Positions 25,751-35,737 of a stretch of 64,000 nucleotides of DNA are shown piece by piece. The stretch is taken from assembly GCA_964598425.1 (NCBI GenBank), contig CAZRBV010000004.1, positions 15,602 through 79,601 of the forward strand, given 5' to 3'. The position numbers and the translations under genes are program-made. Source of the DNA: UBA12567 sp964598425 (GTDB lineage: Bacteria > Planctomycetota > Phycisphaerae > Phycisphaerales > SM1A02). Below the pieces are notes generated by a model. It did not search any database and was not told the origin of the DNA. It saw nothing but the letters and a program-made list of their open reading frames with translations. Position 1 is the stretch's first letter. The number at the start of each line of letters is the position of its first letter.

Positions 25751-26815
25751 ATGAGTGGCGACCGATACCACCGCCAGAAACTGCTGCCTGATATCGGCGA
25801 GGTCGGTCAGGACGCGCTCGGCGAATCGCGCGTTCTCATCGTTGGATGCGGCGCGCTGGGATGTGGCGTGGCGGATTTACTTGCCCGAGCAGGCGTCGGA
25901 ACGCTCCGCATCGTAGATCGGGACGTTGTTGAGGAAACGAATCTGCAGAGGCAAGTGTTGTTCGACCAGGCCGATGCTGATGCTGGACGCCCCAAGGCCG
26001 CGGCTGCGGCTGCGCGATTGCGAGCAATCAACCCCGACGTCACGGTTGAGTCCGTCGCAGATGACTTTCGGGCGGGCAACGCCGAGCGGCTCGCCTCTGA
26101 CATGCATCTCTTGATCGATGGACTCGACAACTTCGCCACTCGGTATCTGCTCAACGATCTGGCAGTCAAGTTGCAGATCCCATACATCTACGCCGGCGCG
26201 GTGGGAACCGGCGGCCTTGTCATGCCAATCCTTCCTCGCGGAGGAGGACAGCAGCCCATCACGTGGAACGAGTCGCTGGCAACGCCATGTCTGCGATGCG
26301 TGTTCCCGGAACCGCCGCCAGCCGGATCAACACCAACCTGCGACACCGCCGGTGTGCTCGGGCCGACAATTGCGGCGGTCACAGCCCAGCAGGCTGCCAT
26401 CGCGCTGTCACTGATCGTCGGGCGAGTGCAAGGCTTCGATCGCTCCATGCACTCCATCGACCCGTGGATCGGAGAAGATCGTCGAACGGCGACCGGCCCG
26501 CCGCGGGAGGACTGCCCCTGCTGCCAGAACCGCCGCTTCGACTGGCTCAGCGGGGCCAAGGAAGCGACAGAAGAGACGCTCTGCGGACGCAGCACGGTGC
26601 AGATTCTTCCCCTACAGCCAGATGCCATTGACCTTGCCGCGCTCGCGGGCCGGCTTGAGCCCCACGGGAATGTCGTTCACGCCGACGGCGCGGTCCGCGT
26701 CGATCTGAGCCAGGAAGGCGTGCGACTCACGGTATTCGAAGACAGCCGCGCACTTGTCGGAGTCGAAGATCCGATTCTCGCACGCACGCTGTATGACCGC
26801 TTCGTCGGATCATGA
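25751..26815 (+). CDS. ThiF/MoeB-like E1 adenylyltransferase
   Basis: A 354-aa member of the ubiquitin-activating-like superfamily, which adenylates the C-terminus of sulfur carriers such as ThiS or MoaD. The nucleotide loop G-C-G-A-L-G-C-G is at about 34-41. The D-R-D-V-V-E-E-T-N-L-Q-R-Q block with the catalytic Arg/Asn is near 57-69. The candidate active-site cysteine is C197 (P-T-C-D-T-A-G). Zinc ligands are C-L-R-C near 178 and C-P-C-C near 256. The C-terminal 80 residues form an additional domain that is not a standard rhodanese. No carrier protein gene is adjacent. Confidence 0.9.
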   Translation: MSGDRYHRQKLLPDIGEVGQDALGESRVLIVGCGALGCGVADLLARAGVGTLRIVDRDVVEETNLQRQVLFDQADADAGRPKAAAAAARLRAINPDVTVESVADDFRAGNAERLASDMHLLIDGLDNFATRYLLNDLAVKLQIPYIYAGAVGTGGLVMPILPRGGGQQPITWNESLATPCLRCVFPEPPPAGSTPTCDTAGVLGPTIAAVTAQQAAIALSLIVGRVQGFDRSMHSIDPWIGEDRRTATGPPREDCPCCQNRRFDWLSGAKEATEETLCGRSTVQILPLQPDAIDLAALAGRLEPHGNVVHADGAVRVDLSQEGVRLTVFEDSRALVGVEDPILARTLYDRFVGS

Positions 26816-26830
26816 TCGTACTATTCCCGC

Positions 26831-27562
26831 ATGAACCCAACACTCGACCAAATGCATGCGCATCGCTCGATCCGGAAATACACGGCGGAGCCTGTTCCCG
26901 ACGCTGACCTTCAAACCGCTGTCGAAGCAGCGCAGCAAGCAGCGACCAGTGCCAACATTCAGGTCTACAGCGTCATCCGCGTCACGAAGACAGAAACGCG
27001 TCAGAAACTGGTTGAGCTGACCGGGGGGCAGGAGAAGGTCGCTCAGGCTGGGACATTTCTCGTCATCTGCGGCGACATGCGGAGGCATGCGCTGCTCGCA
27101 GAAGCGGCATCCGCAGCGTGCCGTGAGAACCTGGAGTCGTTTCTGCTGTGCGCGGTCGATGCCTCCTTGTTCGCGCAGAATCTCGCGCTGGCAGTGGAGT
27201 CGCTCGGATGGGGCACATGTTTCATTGGCGGGCTTCGGAACGATCTTCATGCCGTTGGTGAATTGCTCGACCTTCCCAAGGGGGTCTACCCATTCTTCGG
27301 ACTCTGCATCGGACGCGCCGACGAGTCGCCGTGGCAGCGGCCACGCCTTCCCATTGAAGCCGTCCTCTTCGATGATCAGTATCCCGACGATGCAGCAATG
27401 CTCGCGATGATGCGCGCTTATGACGATGACATGGCGGTCTACTACGAGAAGCGGGGAGCCTCAGGCCGCAGGTGGATTGGGCAAATGGAACAGTTCTTTG
27501 CCTCTCCACGCCGGACTGGGGATCGATCGTTCTACGAGTCCCAGGGGGCGTCGCTTGAATAG
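26831..27562 (+). CDS. Nitroreductase-family NAD(P)H oxidoreductase (NfsA/FRP type)
   Basis: A 243-aa FMN-dependent oxidoreductase. H-R-S-I-R-K-Y-T at 11-18 is the FMN phosphate-binding start, and A-A-Q-Q-A-A-T-S-A-N near 37-46 is typical. G-W-G-T-C-F-I-G-G-L near 125-134 is the central FMN/dimer motif. The C-terminal Arg-rich segment resembles NfsA-type enzymes, which prefer NADPH. Likely substrates are flavins, quinones or nitro compounds. It lies 15 nt after the ThiF-like gene. Confidence 0.9.
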   Translation: MNPTLDQMHAHRSIRKYTAEPVPDADLQTAVEAAQQAATSANIQVYSVIRVTKTETRQKLVELTGGQEKVAQAGTFLVICGDMRRHALLAEAASAACRENLESFLLCAVDASLFAQNLALAVESLGWGTCFIGGLRNDLHAVGELLDLPKGVYPFFGLCIGRADESPWQRPRLPIEAVLFDDQYPDDAAMLAMMRAYDDDMAVYYEKRGASGRRWIGQMEQFFASPRRTGDRSFYESQGASLE

Positions 27563-27638
27563 CACGAAACCGCGAGAGTGGATTCTCGTCCCATCGTGGA
27601 GTTCGCAGTAGGCTGGAGCTCCACAGGAGAAACCCCCC

Positions 27639-28973
27639 ATGCCACTCACTCGCCGAAGCGTCGTACGCACAGCAGCCCTGGCGCCGCTGGTCATGCCAGC
27701 CGTTTCGTGGGGGCGTGTTCTTGGGGCCAACGATCGACTCAACATGGCTGTCATTGGTACCGGCGGTATGGGGACCGGACATCTGTCCGGATTGGTCAAT
27801 CGCGCGGGCGAAGAGAATATCGTCGTATCCCGCGTCTGCGATGTGTACCGCCGAAGACTGGACAACGCAGCAAAGATCGCCTCACTGTCTCCTGGCAACG
27901 CAACCATGGAGTACCGCCGCGTACTCGATGACCCCGATGTCGATGCGGTCGTCATCGCCACTCCTGACCATTGGCATACCAGGATTGCCATCGAGGCCAT
28001 GGAGTCAGGCAAAGATGTCTACTGCGAGAAACCACTCTCGCACACTATTCCGCAGGCGCTTGCATGCCGCGACGCCGTTCATCGGACAGGGCGGACGCTC
28101 CAGGTTGGACCGCAGGGAACCAGCGATGGCACTATCTGGTCTGCTCGAACGGCCATCGCTGAGGGCCGCATCGGTAAACCCACGTGGAGCCAGGGCGCGT
28201 ATTGCCGCAACTCCCGTGGTGGGCAATTCAACTGGCACATCGATGAAGACGCAGGGCCACACCAGGCCCCCGACCAGCCGGGCTATGTCTGGTGGGATCA
28301 GTGGCTCGGGCACACGTACGGGCTCGCCCCGAAGATTGACTGGAATGCCGATCACTTCTTTCGATTCCGCAAGTACCTCGCCTACAACGGTGGGCTCGCC
28401 ACCGACCTGCTGTATCACCGGCTCGCGCCCCTGCTGCTGGCGATAGAAGGGCATGGTGGTGCCTATCCAAAGCGTGTCGTTGCCAGTGGTGGTCGGTATC
28501 TCGAAAAGGACGAGCGAGACATCCCTGACACCTTCTTCATGATGGTGGATTATCCGAGCGAGCACACCGTGTGCCTTTCAAGCGTCATGACCAATGATGA
28601 CACCTGGCCAACGGTCATCCGCGGCCAATACGGCACCATGGAGTTTGGCGAAGGCATCACCATCAATGAACAGTCGCCGTGGTGGAAGGAGTTTCGAGTC
28701 GCCAACGGATTGACGCCACATATGGTCGATGACGGCACAGGTGGGCAAGAACCGCTCCTCAGCCCGGGACATGCGACCGTATCGCTGCCCGGGCAGGAAC
28801 GCCGCGACCATATGGGCAACTTCCTTGATGCCATCAAGAAGGGCGATCCGCTCGCCTGCAACGTCGATCTTGGATGCGCCACAATGGTCGCAATCGCCAT
28901 GGGCGTGGCCGCCTGGAAGGACGATCGGGTCCTCAGGTGGGACCCGGACCACGAGGTCGTGATTTCGGCCTGA
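27639..28973 (+). CDS. Exported Gfo/Idh/MocA family oxidoreductase with Tat signal
   Basis: A 444-aa protein. The N-terminus T-R-R-S-V-V-R-T-A followed by a hydrophobic stretch is a twin-arginine signal. The Rossmann loop I-G-T-G-G-M-G is near 40-46, E-K-P-L-S-H near 130-135 and V-G-P-Q-G-T-S near 153. The second-half domain is the usual beta-sheet substrate domain, with W-W-D-Q-W-L-G and D-L-L-Y-H-R motifs seen in the planctomycete exported subfamily. It probably acts on periplasmic sugars with tightly bound NAD(P). An AGGAGA ribosome-binding site lies upstream. The frame ends just before a tRNA-like fragment that I rejected. Confidence 0.88.
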   Translation: MPLTRRSVVRTAALAPLVMPAVSWGRVLGANDRLNMAVIGTGGMGTGHLSGLVNRAGEENIVVSRVCDVYRRRLDNAAKIASLSPGNATMEYRRVLDDPDVDAVVIATPDHWHTRIAIEAMESGKDVYCEKPLSHTIPQALACRDAVHRTGRTLQVGPQGTSDGTIWSARTAIAEGRIGKPTWSQGAYCRNSRGGQFNWHIDEDAGPHQAPDQPGYVWWDQWLGHTYGLAPKIDWNADHFFRFRKYLAYNGGLATDLLYHRLAPLLLAIEGHGGAYPKRVVASGGRYLEKDERDIPDTFFMMVDYPSEHTVCLSSVMTNDDTWPTVIRGQYGTMEFGEGITINEQSPWWKEFRVANGLTPHMVDDGTGGQEPLLSPGHATVSLPGQERRDHMGNFLDAIKKGDPLACNVDLGCATMVAIAMGVAAWKDDRVLRWDPDHEVVISA

Positions 28974-29102
28974 CGGGACTTGAACCCCCTGCCAGTAACC
29001 AACGTAGCCTCCTTGGGGCGGCCTGCGCTTGCGTATCGGGGTAGGATTGCCGCTGTCAGTTTCTTTGGGGGAACTCATCCACCCGTGTTCAGGAGACACA
29101 AC

Positions 29103-32100
29103 ATGCGAATTCCAATCACCATGGTCGTCATCGGCGGCCTCGGCATTGCCGCAGCCACCCTGGCCGCTGATGCCGTCGATCCGGCCAATGCCCAGATCGA
29201 TACCCGCGTTGCCGCGACCAGTGGCAGCAAAAAGTCGGACTTCCCGAAGTTCGACACCGTCGTCAAGGACTCCTACAAGAAAGTCGTCTCAACCGCCGAC
29301 GGCAAGCCGGGCATGTATACGCTCTATGTCGATCACAAGACTGGTGATGTGCTGGCCGAACTGCCTCGCAACTTTGGCAAACAGAACATCTTCTTCGCCT
29401 ACACCATCGCGGGTGGCATTCCCCAGGCGGGCGTGCAAGCCGGCGACATGTATGCGAAGTGGAAGAAGTTCGGCAAACGGCTTGCGCTGATTCAACCGAA
29501 CTATTCGGTTCGATCAAGCGGTGACAAGCAATCCAGAGCAGGCACCAAGCGAGTCTTTACAGACCGCGTGATTCTCGATGTCCCAATCAAGACCATGGGG
29601 CCCGGCGGCGGCCCTGTCATTGATCTCTCAGACCTGCTCGTCAAGCAGTCGAGCAAGTTCTTCGGAGGCATGACCAGCGGCGCCAACACGAGACTTGCAA
29701 CCGTCGAGAAGGCCAAAGCCTTCCCGAACAACATTGAACTTGCCTTCCAGATGCCGCTCCGTGGAGGCAGGCTCGGAACGCTCGCCTACTCGATCGCTGA
29801 GATTCCTGAGAACACCGGCTACAAAGCTCGAGCTGCCGATGAGCGCGTCGGATACTTCACAACCGCGCACCGCGACATCGGCGACGCATCGAAGGAAGAT
29901 CCCTGGATTCGTTACATCAACAGGTGGAACGTCCAGAAGGCCGATCCGAAACTCAAGATGAGCCCGCCCAAGAAGCCCATCGTCTTCTACGTCGAGCACA
30001 CGACACCCGTGCGATACCGCCGATGGGTCCGTGATGGCATCCTCGAGTGGAACAAAGCCTTCGAGAATGTCGGTATCGTCAATGCAATCGAGGTCTATCA
30101 GCAGGACGCCGACACCGGCGCCCATATGGAAAAGGACCCCGAAGATGCCCGGTACAACTTCTTCCTGTGGACCAACGCCGACATGGGCTTCGCTATCGGC
30201 CCCAGCCGTGTGCATCCCAAGACCGGTGAGATTCTTGACGCCGACATCGTGATGGACGAAGGGTTCATCAACGGGTGGTCCAAGACCTGGAAGGATCTGG
30301 TACCTGAAACGGCGCTCGAAGGCTGGGGGCCAGATTCCCTCGCCTGGCTCGCGGAACGCCCCGAGTGGCATCCACGCACCTTGCTCGCGAACCGCTCCGA
30401 GCGAAGTGAGATTCGTCAACAACTTGAACGCGAGTCGATGCTCCGCGCCTCGGGCGCATTGCCAGGATTCGCTTCGCCGACCATTGAAACGGATCTCATT
30501 GGCGATGAGCAACTCGACGGCCTCATTGGCCGCGTCAGTCAGGTCAACGGCAACTGCCGCCACGCGGCATGCAAGGCGATGGAAGTCGCGATGGTTCGAC
30601 TCAACCCCGAACTCATCATGAATCTGAACAAGCCCAGCAAGGCTCTTGCTGACCCCAATGACCCAGTGTCTGGAACGTGGTTTGGAACCATGGAGGCGAC
30701 GGCCCCAAGTGGCGAGAGTCAAGCCATGGACCTGACCCTTGAACTGGCCCTGAACAAGGACAACAGTGTCGACGGCACTGCTGAAATGGGCATGATGGGA
30801 TCGGTCGAACTCGTGGGCGAATGGGTCCCGGCGGACAACCGCCTGACTCTCAACGCTGCCGATGAAGAAATGGGCGCCCCGCCGCTCATCGTGACCATTG
30901 AAGACGGCCAGATGACCGGCGGCGTCACCAATGGCCCCATGTCGATGACCTTGACTGCAACTCGGTCGGACGATGCTGATGCTACTGACGAAGATGAAGA
31001 GGGTGTCGATGCCGAAGATGTTGTCAGCGACGACACGGACTCCGAAGACGCTGACACAACTGAAGAAGAAAGCACCGACGAGGTTGCTGAAGAGTCTGAC
31101 AAGCCGTCTCCAAAGGACGGCAAGGAGGACCAGCAGTATCTCGATGGCGTTCCCGAGGAATTCATCGGGCCGCTGTTGAAAGAAGTTGTCATGCACGAGG
31201 TCGGTCATACGCTCGGCCTGCGTCATAACTTCAAGGGCAGCACGATCAACACGCTTTCTGATATCAACTCAGAAGACTTTGACGGCGCAGCACTGTCAGG
31301 CTCGGTGATGGATTACCTGCCCATCAACATCAATTACGAACTCGGCGAAGAGCAGGGTGCCTGGACGCAGATGTCGATCGGTCCCTATGACATGTGGGCC
31401 ATTGAGTATGGCTACATCGACCGAAAGCCCGAGAAGGTCTTGGACCGCGTGTCCGACGCAGATCTCATCTACGCGACCGACGAAGACACGTGGGGGCCGG
31501 ATCCTCGCGCGCGCCGCTTCGATAATGGCGAGAACCCGCTCAACTATGCTGAGTCGCAGATCGGGCTGGCCAACCATCTCCGAGCGCAGATTCTCGAAGA
31601 CATGGTGGAGGACGGCGAGAGTTGGGCCGAGGCCCGCAAAGCCTATGACATGCTGCTGTACAAGCACCTCGGTGCCATCAACATCGCATCGAATTGGATC
31701 GGCGGGAGTTATCTCAACCGTGACAAGAAGGGTGATGCGGGCGACCGCGAGCCGATCACGCCGATCGAAGCAGATATGCAAAGGCGCGCGATGAACATCG
31801 TGCTTGAGAACACGATGCGAGACGAAGCCTTTGGCCTCTCTCCCCAACTTCTCCGCCGAATGACGGTAGACAAGTGGTGGGACGACGGCGGACAACGCTA
31901 CATCTTTGAGGATGAGACCTACCCGGTCCACGACAAGATTGCGGGGATTCAGTCCATGGCCATGAACAGCATCCTGAATCCGCAGACGCTCAATCGTGTC
32001 TATGACAATGAGTTCCGCGCCGAAGAGGACGAGGATGTCCTGACGGTTCCGGAAGTGCTCGCCACAGTGCGCGATGCCGTCTGGGGCGAACTCGACGGCG

Positions 32101-32468
32101 GTCCTCAGGGTTCCTACTCCGCACGGTCGCCCTACATCACCAGCCTTCGCAGGAACGCCCAGCGCGAGCACCTCGGTCGACTCATCGATCTGAGCATGCC
32201 TGCGGGAAGCGGCTGGTATACGGCACCGGTCTCAAACCTCAGCCGCATGCAGCTTCGTGAGCTCAAGGGAACGATCGACAGCGCGATGCGGCGGAAGGGA
32301 TCGGATCTCGATCCGTATTCCCGAGCCCACCTCGCCGAGGCGAGCTCGCTCATTGATCGCGCCTTGAATGCGCAGTACCTCTACAACACCGACGATATCA
32401 GTGCCGGTGGTGGCGGAATGATGTTCCCATTCCTGGGACAACCCGCAGATGAGGTTCCATCGAACTGA
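29103..32468 (+). CDS. Secreted zinc-dependent metalloprotease (DUF5117-type, metzincin) with an inserted domain
   Basis: A protein of 1121 aa. The ATG at 29103 has an AGGAGA ribosome-binding site and begins a signal peptide (M-R-I-P-I-T then a hydrophobic run). The conserved first half (about 40-510) matches DUF5117/DUF5118 proteases. The zinc site is H698-E-V-G-H702-T-L-G-L-R-H708, a classic HExxHxxGxxH metzincin motif, with a Met-turn S-V-M-D-Y near 735. Between the N-terminal domain and the zinc helix lies an insert: a beta-rich lipocalin-like stretch (about 520-620) and a very acidic Asp/Glu linker (about 620-680). The C-terminal 380 residues match the same protease family. It likely acts outside the cytoplasm on proteins or peptides. 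Confidence 0.88.
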   Translation: MRIPITMVVIGGLGIAAATLAADAVDPANAQIDTRVAATSGSKKSDFPKFDTVVKDSYKKVVSTADGKPGMYTLYVDHKTGDVLAELPRNFGKQNIFFAYTIAGGIPQAGVQAGDMYAKWKKFGKRLALIQPNYSVRSSGDKQSRAGTKRVFTDRVILDVPIKTMGPGGGPVIDLSDLLVKQSSKFFGGMTSGANTRLATVEKAKAFPNNIELAFQMPLRGGRLGTLAYSIAEIPENTGYKARAADERVGYFTTAHRDIGDASKEDPWIRYINRWNVQKADPKLKMSPPKKPIVFYVEHTTPVRYRRWVRDGILEWNKAFENVGIVNAIEVYQQDADTGAHMEKDPEDARYNFFLWTNADMGFAIGPSRVHPKTGEILDADIVMDEGFINGWSKTWKDLVPETALEGWGPDSLAWLAERPEWHPRTLLANRSERSEIRQQLERESMLRASGALPGFASPTIETDLIGDEQLDGLIGRVSQVNGNCRHAACKAMEVAMVRLNPELIMNLNKPSKALADPNDPVSGTWFGTMEATAPSGESQAMDLTLELALNKDNSVDGTAEMGMMGSVELVGEWVPADNRLTLNAADEEMGAPPLIVTIEDGQMTGGVTNGPMSMTLTATRSDDADATDEDEEGVDAEDVVSDDTDSEDADTTEEESTDEVAEESDKPSPKDGKEDQQYLDGVPEEFIGPLLKEVVMHEVGHTLGLRHNFKGSTINTLSDINSEDFDGAALSGSVMDYLPININYELGEEQGAWTQMSIGPYDMWAIEYGYIDRKPEKVLDRVSDADLIYATDEDTWGPDPRARRFDNGENPLNYAESQIGLANHLRAQILEDMVEDGESWAEARKAYDMLLYKHLGAINIASNWIGGSYLNRDKKGDAGDREPITPIEADMQRRAMNIVLENTMRDEAFGLSPQLLRRMTVDKWWDDGGQRYIFEDETYPVHDKIAGIQSMAMNSILNPQTLNRVYDNEFRAEEDEDVLTVPEVLATVRDAVWGELDGGPQGSYSARSPYITSLRRNAQREHLGRLIDLSMPAGSGWYTAPVSNLSRMQLRELKGTIDSAMRRKGSDLDPYSRAHLAEASSLIDRALNAQYLYNTDDISAGGGGMMFPFLGQPADEVPSN

Positions 32469-32494
32469 TACCCGTCTCCTGACGGTGGATGAAG

Positions 32495-32532
32495 CAGCGG
32501 GCTCACCAGAAGGTGAGCCCGCTGTTGTTTTT
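32495..32532 (+). terminator. Rho-independent terminator after the metalloprotease gene
   Basis: A perfect 13-bp stem, cagcgggctcacc (32495-32507) paired with ggtgagcccgctg (32512-32524), with loop agaa, followed by ttgttttt. Textbook intrinsic terminator, 27 nt after the stop codon. Confidence 0.92.
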
Positions 32533-32564
32533 CAGGGGTCGAACACGACTGATATCTTGCCCGC

Positions 32565-33704
32565 ATGAACACCACCCTGATCGCAGGCATACCCAATGCC
32601 AACGACACCCTCTTTCACGCTATTCGGTTCGGCGCTGGCGACCCAGCGGCACTGATCGATTTCGGAAGCGAGCGGCTTCTCATCATCCGCGATATCGAAA
32701 TGGACCGCGCTGGTAAGTCGGCGCGAGTCGATCGTGTTGCCTGCCCGGCGGACTTCACGCCGAGCGGCGGCCTTTCGGGAGACCGGGAAACCGCGACAGC
32801 GCAGGCCGCCGCCGAAGCACTCCTCCGGGCAGATGTCACCGAAGTCACGTCAGATCGAACGCTCCCACTCTCTTTTGTATCGGCGCTTCGTGATGTGGGC
32901 ATCGAGACAACGTACGACCCGGACCTCGGCGTAGCGTCGAGACGGAGCAAGGATGCCGAAGAACTCGAGGCCTTGCGAGTCGCTCAGACCGATACACAGG
33001 CAGCAATTGCCATGGCTTGTGAGACGATTGCCGGGTCCTCGCCCGATGCGCAGGGGCTTTTGAGTCACGAAGGTGCCACGCTGACTTCCGAGCGTGTGCG
33101 GACGCTCATCGATGTCTTTCTGCTCGAGCGCGGGTATGAGAATCCAACCAGCATTGTCGCTGGCGGGCCACAAGGTGCCGACTGCCACAGCCACGGCCAG
33201 GGTGCCCTGCGAACCGGCGAGCCCATCATCATTGACGTCTTCCCACGATCAAAGTCCACCCGCTACAACGGTGACTGCACGCGAATGGTCGTTCACGGTG
33301 AGGTCCCACCGGCAGTCGAACGAATGCACGCAGCCGTGCTTGCAGCGAAGATCGCCGGTGAGAACGCCGCGATGGCTGGCATTACCGGTGAAGCAGTCAA
33401 CGAAGCGACAACCGCTGTCATCACGGAGCATGGCTATGAGCTTGGGCTCCCCAAGCCAGAGGACGATCCGGGACGCATCGCAATGGTCCACGGAACCGGG
33501 CACGGGGTCGGACTCGCCGTCCATGAACCTCCTCTCCTCGACCGAGGCGGCCCACCGCTCGTCGCGGGCGACGTCATCACGATCGAGCCGGGACTGTACG
33601 GCCCAGCCATCGGTGGCCTGCGGCTCGAAGACATGGTTGTCGTCACCGACACCGGATGCGAGGACCTTGGCAGCGGCCTGCACCTCGGACTGACCTGGGC
33701 CTGA
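32565..33704 (+). CDS. M24 family metallopeptidase (Xaa-Pro aminopeptidase-like)
   Basis: A 379-aa pita-bread-fold peptidase. An N-terminal creatinase-like domain (about 1-130) precedes the catalytic domain. Dinuclear metal ligands are recognisable: D in I-I-D-V-F-P, D in N-G-D-C-T, H in H-G-T-G-H-G-V-G, E in T-I-E-P-G-L-Y and E in R-L-E-D-M. No signal peptide. Likely releases N-terminal residues next to proline in the cytoplasm. It stands alone after the terminator and converges with the M48 gene. Confidence 0.93.
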   Translation: MNTTLIAGIPNANDTLFHAIRFGAGDPAALIDFGSERLLIIRDIEMDRAGKSARVDRVACPADFTPSGGLSGDRETATAQAAAEALLRADVTEVTSDRTLPLSFVSALRDVGIETTYDPDLGVASRRSKDAEELEALRVAQTDTQAAIAMACETIAGSSPDAQGLLSHEGATLTSERVRTLIDVFLLERGYENPTSIVAGGPQGADCHSHGQGALRTGEPIIIDVFPRSKSTRYNGDCTRMVVHGEVPPAVERMHAAVLAAKIAGENAAMAGITGEAVNEATTAVITEHGYELGLPKPEDDPGRIAMVHGTGHGVGLAVHEPPLLDRGGPPLVAGDVITIEPGLYGPAIGGLRLEDMVVVTDTGCEDLGSGLHLGLTWA

Positions 33705-33732
33705 TTGGACACATTGGTGTGACCTCTGCGCC

Positions 33733-35715
33733 CTACGCCGCGTCAGGCATGACCGGCGGCATCGGTATTGCCAGTACCTCAGCAACAGCCCGAACGACCT
33801 CTGCTTCACCAATCGTTGTTTTGCCATCATGATCAACGACTGACACGACTGCTTCCAGCAGACGACCTCGCTCGCTGAACTTCAATGTGCGCAGGTCATG
33901 CACGGCTGCGTTGATCCCCTTGAGCGACACACCCTGAAGTCCCGAGGATGGCATCGTGAGTTTGAGTTGATGACAGGCCGTACCCACCGCCGCCTCTGTT
34001 TCAGAACGATCCATGCCGCCAGCTGCGGCAACCACCGATAGGATGCCTAGCACGCTCGACTCCATCGACGCGATTGAACGGCGGGACGAGTGGCTCGCCT
34101 TGCCGCCCCGATCAAGCATCGCATCGACAAGCAGCGCCACGACCCACTCGAACCGGCTGACCTTTCGATCGGCCGCGACGAGCGCTTCGACGAGTGACTG
34201 AAGCTCACCAGCCTGCGTCGGGGACAGGGCTTGCACAGCGGCGCTTGTCATGTCGAGCAGCGGTATGCGCGCAGCCGCATCCAGGTTTGCGACAGCCGGG
34301 GCAAGCGCTGCAACACGGGCACCCTCGTACTCAGGAAGCAACCGGTTGATCGCCTCCTGTTGCCGTCTCTTCGCCTCGGCATCGTCCCCGCCATCCTCAA
34401 TCAGCATCGCGGCAATCAGAGCGCGGGCCGCCTGCGGCGTATGGGCCGCATCCCGCAACACGAGTGGGATCGAGGAGATGACCTGCCTCGTCCACGCCAT
34501 TGGGGCCGCCTGCACCTCCCCTGCCGAGGCCAGCACCTGCTGCATCCGGCCGATTGCAACCGCAGCGGCAACCCCCTTCCCGACCCCACTCGTTTGGGCT
34601 GCCGGCTCGCCTGCCGGGTCTGTTGGAAGTTCGGACACCTCCACGGTGCGCCCGCCAGTGATCCGATCGATCCGCATGGCAAGCGGCGGATGGGTTGCGA
34701 ACACCGCTGGCATCGCCTGCGAGAAGAACATGTGATTGAACTGGCTGGCCTCGGCGGCGAATCGGGGTTTCCTGGTTGATTGACTGATTCGGCTCAGCGC
34801 CCCGGCAATGCCATCTGGATTGCGCGTGTACTGCACAGCGGATGCATCGGCAAGGAACTCACGCTGCCGCGATACGGCCGCCTGAATGATCCTCGCCATC
34901 AGCGTGCCGAGGAACCCCACGGCCGCAACCAGCGCGCCAAACACAATGATGCCTATCGCCAGTGCCGCGCCTCCTCCTTTGTCGTTGCTGCTTCGCCGGC
35001 CACCGCCAAACAACAGTGAATATCCCACGACGCGAATCAGCAGCAACCCCGTAATGCCAAGAACCATCACGCCGTTGATGACTGCCACGAGCCTCAGATT
35101 GAGCCGCATGTCGCCATTGAAGATGTGGCTGAACTCATGCGCCACGATTCCCTGCAGTTCGTCCCGGGGAAGCGCGATGCACCCCCGTGTCAAACCGATC
35201 GCAGCCTGATCCACCGTATGCCCCGCGGCAAACGCGTTGATTGAATCGGATGGGATGGCGAAGACCGGAGGCACCGGGATTCCCGAGGCAATCGCCATTT
35301 CCTCGACGGTATTGAGCGCTCTGCGTTCTGCCGGATCAGTGGTATCGGGCTCGATGCGAACACCACCGAGCATTTCCGCAACGGCCGGTCCCCCGGCTCG
35401 CAGCTGCATGTAGCGATAGAGGAATCCCCCGCCGACCAACACGATCATGATGCCGAGGGCGATGAGCGCGAGCTCCGGATCCCACCATGATCCGACTTCG
35501 AGCTCGGCCCACCGCTCAGCGCTGTTGTGATGGATCTCCCGTCCCTGACTCGCCGCCTCCCGATCCTGCACTTGCTCGTAGATACCGGCAGCCTGGACGG
35601 CAAGCATGGTGATGAAGTAGAGCCCCGCCGTCATGCCAACCAAGCCAAGAAGCAGCGACCAGACCAACATGCCGGTCTTCTTGTGCGCACGGTCCTGCGC
35701 CTCAAAGAAATTCAT
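33733..35715 (-). CDS. M48 family membrane metallopeptidase with TerB-like tail
   Basis: A 660-aa HtpX-like protease. Transmembrane segments are at about 17-42 and 85-105, with more near 215-280. The zinc motif is H193-E-F-S-H197, with the third ligand in R-E-F-L-A-D-A near 290. Past residue 350 comes a long mostly helical region that ends in a TerB-like segment with D-R-K-V-S-R-F-E-W near 510-520 and a closing D-H-D-G-K-T-T-I-G-E near 630. It follows a lemA gene by 22 nt, the usual arrangement. It probably degrades damaged membrane proteins. Confidence 0.93.
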   Translation of the reverse strand: MNFFEAQDRAHKKTGMLVWSLLLGLVGMTAGLYFITMLAVQAAGIYEQVQDREAASQGREIHHNSAERWAELEVGSWWDPELALIALGIMIVLVGGGFLYRYMQLRAGGPAVAEMLGGVRIEPDTTDPAERRALNTVEEMAIASGIPVPPVFAIPSDSINAFAAGHTVDQAAIGLTRGCIALPRDELQGIVAHEFSHIFNGDMRLNLRLVAVINGVMVLGITGLLLIRVVGYSLLFGGGRRSSNDKGGGAALAIGIIVFGALVAAVGFLGTLMARIIQAAVSRQREFLADASAVQYTRNPDGIAGALSRISQSTRKPRFAAEASQFNHMFFSQAMPAVFATHPPLAMRIDRITGGRTVEVSELPTDPAGEPAAQTSGVGKGVAAAVAIGRMQQVLASAGEVQAAPMAWTRQVISSIPLVLRDAAHTPQAARALIAAMLIEDGGDDAEAKRRQQEAINRLLPEYEGARVAALAPAVANLDAAARIPLLDMTSAAVQALSPTQAGELQSLVEALVAADRKVSRFEWVVALLVDAMLDRGGKASHSSRRSIASMESSVLGILSVVAAAGGMDRSETEAAVGTACHQLKLTMPSSGLQGVSLKGINAAVHDLRTLKFSERGRLLEAVVSVVDHDGKTTIGEAEVVRAVAEVLAIPMPPVMPDAA

Positions 35716-35737
35716 AATGCCACCCTCTTCTCAGGAA

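Noticed and set aside
28972..29010. tRNA-like T-arm sequence on the minus strand (GGGGGTTCAAGTCCCGT)
   Set aside because: The T-stem has a mismatch, and no matching acceptor, anticodon or D arm is found within 90 nt. It also overlaps the end of a real gene. It may be chance or a decayed fragment.
29628..31226. 532-codon minus-strand open frame opposite the metalloprotease gene
   Set aside because: Codon-position bias of the true gene opens the complementary frame. No family resemblance was seen in the translation.
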